A stretch of 64,000 nt of DNA, taken from contig NZ_JAGIOO010000001.1 of assembly GCF_017876755.1 (NCBI RefSeq), positions 5,317,786-5,381,785 on the forward strand. The letters run 5' to 3'. The notes beneath the pieces were generated by a model. That model was given only the letters and a program-made list of their open reading frames with translations. It searched no databases and was not told the origin of the DNA. Made by a program: the position numbers and the translations under genes. Of this stretch, positions 60,757 through 64,000 are shown one piece after another. How positions within the stretch are numbered: position 1 is the first letter of the stretch; every line of letters begins with the position of its first letter. Source of the DNA: Crossiella equi (GTDB lineage Bacteria; Actinomycetota; Actinomycetes; Mycobacteriales; Pseudonocardiaceae).

Positions 60757-61650
60757 ATGTCTGGTAACGACACTGCCAACGCCTACGAGGGCCTCGCCGA
60801 GGAGCACGACGACGCCCGCTGGGCCTACGGCTCCGGCTTCACCGACGAGATGGCGGGCGTCGACCGCGCCATCCCGTCCACTGTGGACCGCGCCGACCTC
60901 GCCGCCTACGCGCTCATGCTCGGCGACGACGCGCTCGTGCTGTCCCAGCGCACCGCGGAGTGGTGCTCCAACGCGCCCGAGCTGGAGGAGGACGTGGCGC
61001 TGGCCAACATCGCGCTCGACCTGCTCGGCCAGGCCCGCCTGCTGCTCAGCCGCGCGGGCGAGGTCGAGGGGCAGGGCCGCGACGAGGACCGGCTGGCCTA
61101 CTTCCGCGACGAGACCGACTTCCGCAACGTCCGCCTGGTCGAGCAGGACAACGGCGACTTCGCCCACACCATCGCGCGCCTGCTGGTCTTCTCCACCGCG
61201 CGCCTGGCCCTGTTCGTCCGCCTGGCCGCCTCCGCCGACCCGGTGCTGGCCGCGGTGGCCGCCAAGGGCGTCAAGGAGCTGGCCTACCACCGCGACCACG
61301 CGGCCCAGTGGACCGTGCGCCTGGGCGACGGCACCGAGGAGTCGCACCGCCGCATGCAGGCGGGTCTGGACTGGGTGTGGCCCTACGTCGAGGAGCTGTT
61401 CACCCCGCACGCGGTTGAGCTGCGCCTGGCCGAGGCGGGCGTCGCGGTCGACCCGGCCGAGCTGCGCGCGGAGTTCGACGCGGTGCTGGACCAGGTGCTC
61501 ACCGCCGCCACGCTCACCCGCCCCGAGGTGCTGCCGCTGGCCACCGTGGCCGGACGGGCCGGGCGCGACGGCGTGCACTCCCGGCCGATGGGCTACCTGC
61601 TGGCCGAGATGCAGCACATCGCCCGCTCGCAGCCGGACGCGGTCTGGTGA
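60757..61650 (+). CDS. paaC: Phenylacetyl-CoA epoxidase structural subunit PaaC
   Basis: Non-catalytic ferritin-like partner of PaaA. The 297 residues include ALMLGDDALVLSQRTAEW, DVALANIALDLLGQARLLL, the FAHTIARLLVFSTAR helix and KGVKELAYHRDHAAQW. Nine bases separate it from paaB, with GAG-rich sequence but no strong Shine-Dalgarno. Overlaps paaD by four bases. Confidence 0.95.
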   Translation: MSGNDTANAYEGLAEEHDDARWAYGSGFTDEMAGVDRAIPSTVDRADLAAYALMLGDDALVLSQRTAEWCSNAPELEEDVALANIALDLLGQARLLLSRAGEVEGQGRDEDRLAYFRDETDFRNVRLVEQDNGDFAHTIARLLVFSTARLALFVRLAASADPVLAAVAAKGVKELAYHRDHAAQWTVRLGDGTEESHRRMQAGLDWVWPYVEELFTPHAVELRLAEAGVAVDPAELRAEFDAVLDQVLTAATLTRPEVLPLATVAGRAGRDGVHSRPMGYLLAEMQHIARSQPDAVW

Positions 61651-62162
61651 CCGCCATGGCACCGTCCACAGTGGAACACGCGCGGCACGTCGCCGAGCAG
61701 GTCCTGGACCCGGAGCTGCCGGTGCTGACGCTGGCCGACCTGGGCGTGCTGCGCGAGGTCGCGCTGCACGGGGACACCGTGGTCGTGACCATCACGCCCA
61801 CCTACTCCGGCTGCCCCGCGCTGGACGAGATGCGCGCCGACCTGCGCAAAGGCCTGGTCGAGGCCGGGTACGAGCAGGTCGAGGTGCGCACCGTGCTCAG
61901 CCCGCCGTGGACCACCGACTGGATCAGCGAGGACGGCCGCCGCAAGCTCGCCGAGCACGGCATCGCCCCGCCGGACCGCATCGGCCCGCGCCTGGCCGGA
62001 CCCGTCCCGCTGCGGCTGGACCCGCCGAGCCGCGTGGTGGCCTGCCCGCGCTGCGGCAGCCGGGACACCGTGGAGCTGTCCCGGTTCTCCTCCACCGCCT
62101 GCAAGGCGCTGCGCCGCTGCACCGCGTGCGCCGAACCCTTCGAGCACGTCAAGGAGATCTGA
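61647..62162 (+). CDS. paaD: PaaD, DUF59/MIP18-type maturation factor
   Basis: A 171-residue protein with an N-terminal DUF59 domain (VLDPELPVLTLADLGVLREV; ITPTYSGCPALDEM) and a C-terminal zinc-ribbon-like part with four Cys (VACPRCGSRDTVEL and RRCTACAEPF). It is needed for cofactor assembly or stability of the Paa oxygenase. The GTG overlaps the paaC stop; an ATG four codons on is an alternative. Confidence 0.93.
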   Translation: MTAMAPSTVEHARHVAEQVLDPELPVLTLADLGVLREVALHGDTVVVTITPTYSGCPALDEMRADLRKGLVEAGYEQVEVRTVLSPPWTTDWISEDGRRKLAEHGIAPPDRIGPRLAGPVPLRLDPPSRVVACPRCGSRDTVELSRFSSTACKALRRCTACAEPFEHVKEI

Positions 62163-63247
62163 TGGCCGCGCCCGCGGTGTCGCGCACTCGCGCGGCCTTC
62201 CACCCCCTCGCCGTGGCCCGCGTCGACCGCCTCACCGAGGACGCCGTCGCGGTCACCTTCGACGTGCCCGAACCGCTGCGCGCCGACTTCGACTTCCGCC
62301 CCGGCCAGTACCTGACCCTGCGCCGGACCACCGAGGCCGGGGTCGAGGAGCGCCGCTCGTACTCGATCTGCGCCGAACGCGGCGGCGCGCCCCGGATCGG
62401 CGTGCGGCGTGTGGACGGCGGCCTGTTCTCCTGCTGGCTGGTCGACGAGGTGCGCCCGGGCGACGTGCTCGAGGTGCTGCCGCCGTCCGGGTTCTTCAGC
62501 CCGGCCGAGACCGGCGGCCACCACGTGCTGGTCGCGGCCGGGTCCGGCATCACGCCGGTGCTGTCCATCGCCGCGAGCCTGCTCGCCGAGGACGGGACCA
62601 GCCGCGTCACGCTGCTCTACGGCAACCGCCGCAGCGACACGGTGATGTTCGCCGAGGAGCTGGCCGACCTGAAGGACCGGTACCGGGGCAGGCTCCAGCT
62701 CATCCACGTGCTCAGCCGCGAGCGGGGCGACGTGGAGCTGTTCGCGGGCCGCCTGGACGCCGAGCGCATCGGCAAGCTGCTCGACCTGCTGGTCCCGGTA
62801 GGCGATGTCGGCCACTGGTGGCTGTGCGGCCCGTACGGCATGGTCACCGCCGCCCAGGGCGTGCTCGCCGAGCGCGGCGTGCCGACCGAGCGCGTGCACC
62901 AGGAGCTGTTCTACGTCGACGAGCCGCCGCCCGAGCTGGTGCGCGAGGAGCAGCAGGTCGCCGACGGCGACGCGGCCGAGGTCGTGGTGCTGCTGGACGG
63001 CCGGGAGACCGTGCTGGCCCTGCCCCGGGACACCCCGATCCTGGACGCCGCCCAGCGCGTGCGCGCCGACCTGCCCTTCGCCTGCAAGGGCGGGGTGTGC
63101 GGCACCTGCCGGGCCAAGGTCACCGTCGGCGAGGTGCGCATGCGGCGCAACTTCGCGCTGGAGCAGCACGAGGTGGACGCCGGGTTCGTGCTCAGCTGCC
63201 AGGCGCTGCCCGTCTCGGACAAGGTGGTCGTGGACTTCGACGCCTGA
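62162..63247 (+). CDS. paaE: Phenylacetyl-CoA epoxidase reductase PaaE
   Basis: NADPH-dependent reductase passing electrons to PaaA. The 361 residues show a FAD-binding barrel (FRPGQYLTLRR; RRSYSICAE), the NAD(P) domain (LVAAGSGITPVLSIAASLL; CGPYGMV) and a C-terminal plant-type 2Fe-2S ferredoxin domain with CKGGVCGTCRAKV and a later Cys. ATG overlaps the paaD stop by one base. No further paa genes (paaG, paaZ, paaK) are in the window. Confidence 0.95.
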   Translation: MAAPAVSRTRAAFHPLAVARVDRLTEDAVAVTFDVPEPLRADFDFRPGQYLTLRRTTEAGVEERRSYSICAERGGAPRIGVRRVDGGLFSCWLVDEVRPGDVLEVLPPSGFFSPAETGGHHVLVAAGSGITPVLSIAASLLAEDGTSRVTLLYGNRRSDTVMFAEELADLKDRYRGRLQLIHVLSRERGDVELFAGRLDAERIGKLLDLLVPVGDVGHWWLCGPYGMVTAAQGVLAERGVPTERVHQELFYVDEPPPELVREEQQVADGDAAEVVVLLDGRETVLALPRDTPILDAAQRVRADLPFACKGGVCGTCRAKVTVGEVRMRRNFALEQHEVDAGFVLSCQALPVSDKVVVDFDA

Positions 63248-63283
63248 GGGAACTGAAAGCGGGCGGCGCTGCGTCCAACCCGT

Positions 63284-63919
63284 GTGATGCGGACCAGCGC
63301 CCGCCCGTCGATGGCCAGATACGGCCTCACCGGCTTCCTCGTGGGTTACCTCTTCGGGCTCTTCTTCTCGGTGCTCGCCCTCCTCGGCGGCGCGAGCCTG
63401 GCCAGCGCGCTGGTCGTGCCCGTCTTCCTCCTCGGGCTGCCCGGGCTGGTCATCGGCCTGGTCGTGGGCCAGAGCCACCGCAACGCCTTCGCCCGGCGGG
63501 CCGCCGCGGCCGCCTACGCCCCGCCCCCGCCGCCCGCGCCCCGGGTCAACGACGCCTGGTCGCGGCTGCTCGCGGGCTGCGAGGACCCGGTGCGCCGCTC
63601 CGCCGCGGCCGTGCGCGACCTGCCGCCGTCCCCGGCGCGGGACTGGGTGTGGCACATCGTGGCCGGGATGGAGGCCGAGCTGCCCACCGCCCGCCACCTG
63701 GCCGAGACCGGGCGGCGCCTGCACCCGCCCCGCCAGCCCCGGCTCACCGAGCACCCGCTGTGGCTGCGGCTGCGCGAGGCCGGTGAGGCCTTCGCGGCCA
63801 GCGAGCGCCGGGTCGGCGAGGTCGTCGCGCAGCTGGTCGCCCAGCCCGACCTGAACCGCGTGGACGACCAGCTCCAGCTGCTCGAGCAGCAGCTTCCGCA
63901 CCTGCGGCCTACTGTCTGA
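63284..63919 (+). CDS. Membrane protein with soluble C-terminal domain
   Basis: The 211 residues have two membrane helices (about 15-35 and 42-65), a Pro-rich linker (APPPPPAPRV) and a helical soluble part (WSRLLAGCEDPVRRSAAAV, WVWHIVAGMEAELPTARHLAETGRRL, DDQLQLLEQQLPHL). No known family recognised. The start may be the GTG at 63284, the ATG at 63287 or the ATG at 63311. It is on the same strand as paaE but 36 bases away, so a link to phenylacetate is not implied. Confidence 0.65.
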   Translation: MMRTSARPSMARYGLTGFLVGYLFGLFFSVLALLGGASLASALVVPVFLLGLPGLVIGLVVGQSHRNAFARRAAAAAYAPPPPPAPRVNDAWSRLLAGCEDPVRRSAAAVRDLPPSPARDWVWHIVAGMEAELPTARHLAETGRRLHPPRQPRLTEHPLWLRLREAGEAFAASERRVGEVVAQLVAQPDLNRVDDQLQLLEQQLPHLRPTV

Positions 63920-63944
63920 CCGTCCCGCCCGATCAGGAGGAACC

Positions 63945-64000
63945 ATGCCTGCCACGTCCCGGCTCCTGCTCGGGGGCGCCGCGGTGCTCGCGCTCGCCGT
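63945..64000 (+). CDS. Start of a secreted or lipoprotein gene (partial)
   Basis: AGGAGG lies four bases before an ATG, and the 18 visible residues (PATSRLLLGGAAVLALA) read as a signal peptide. The gene runs off the window, so the product is unknown. Confidence 0.6.
   Translation, partial: MPATSRLLLGGAAVLALA

Overview
This is a high-GC actinobacterial chromosome segment. The signs are GTG and TTG starts, four-base start/stop overlaps, TANNNT -10 boxes, and a mix of mycobacterial gene order (gpm1-senX3-regX3-ppx, proC-bldC-bS22-galE-acyltransferase-serB, hemACDB, hemL-ccs) with Streptomyces-type genes (rex, a BldN-like sigma factor and its DUF5667 partner). Together these point to a member of the Pseudonocardiales; genus and species cannot be resolved from the window. 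Most of it is core chromosome. I saw no tRNA, rRNA, transposase, integrase, phage gene or CRISPR array.

Layout. 1-8.7 kb: end of an unknown gene, phosphoglycerate mutase, the SenX3-RegX3 phosphate two-component system, an exopolyphosphatase-type protein, a TIM-barrel isomerase, proline dehydrogenase, a thioesterase and proC. 8.7-9.1 kb: copy 1 of a structured dispersed repeat. 9.1-15.1 kb: bldC, a 33-codon gene for ribosomal protein bS22, an epimerase, an acyltransferase, a YbjQ protein, a SerB-type phosphatase, and a BldN/RsbN-like sigma/anti-sigma pair. 15.3-20.4 kb: acyl-CoA ligase, acyl-CoA dehydrogenase, a glutaredoxin, and a membrane-anchored molybdopterin oxidoreductase. 20.4-26.6 kb: a rex-hemA-hemC-hemD operon behind a Rex operator, copy 2 of the repeat, then hemB. 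26.6-32.8 kb: six small membrane proteins and a MacA/MacB-like export system. 32.9-33.5 kb: a possible toxin-antitoxin-like pair. 33.6-40.6 kb: hemL and the cytochrome c maturation genes (phosphatase, TlpA, CcdA, ResB, CcsB), interrupted by an M64 peptidase gene. 40.7-46 kb: a ParA-like ATPase with a repeat-built N-terminus, regulators (a LysR with a shifted C-terminus, a second BldC-like protein, an Lrp) and a Cds1-like PLP enzyme. 46.1-47.8 kb: a three-gene ESX-substrate-like operon. 47.8-56.9 kb: menaquinone genes menA, menE, menB, menD and menF, with a secreted SH3 protein and an M1 aminopeptidase between them. 56.9-59.3 kb: a DUF3592 protein followed by a duplicated and decaying locus of small membrane and ESX-like genes. 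59.5-63.2 kb: the paaABCDE phenylacetyl-CoA epoxidase operon. The window ends in a secreted protein gene.

How the genes work together. Much of the window serves respiration: heme (hemA, C, D, B, L), cytochrome c maturation and menaquinone, with Rex placed to tie heme synthesis to the NADH/NAD+ ratio. The structured repeats at the 3' ends of proC and hemD show compensatory base changes between the copies. At least 19 genes carry a TANNNT box 6-8 bases before the start codon, which indicates leaderless transcription. At menE/menB, and again near 58 kb, one palindromic seven-base sequence supplies the -10 box in both directions.
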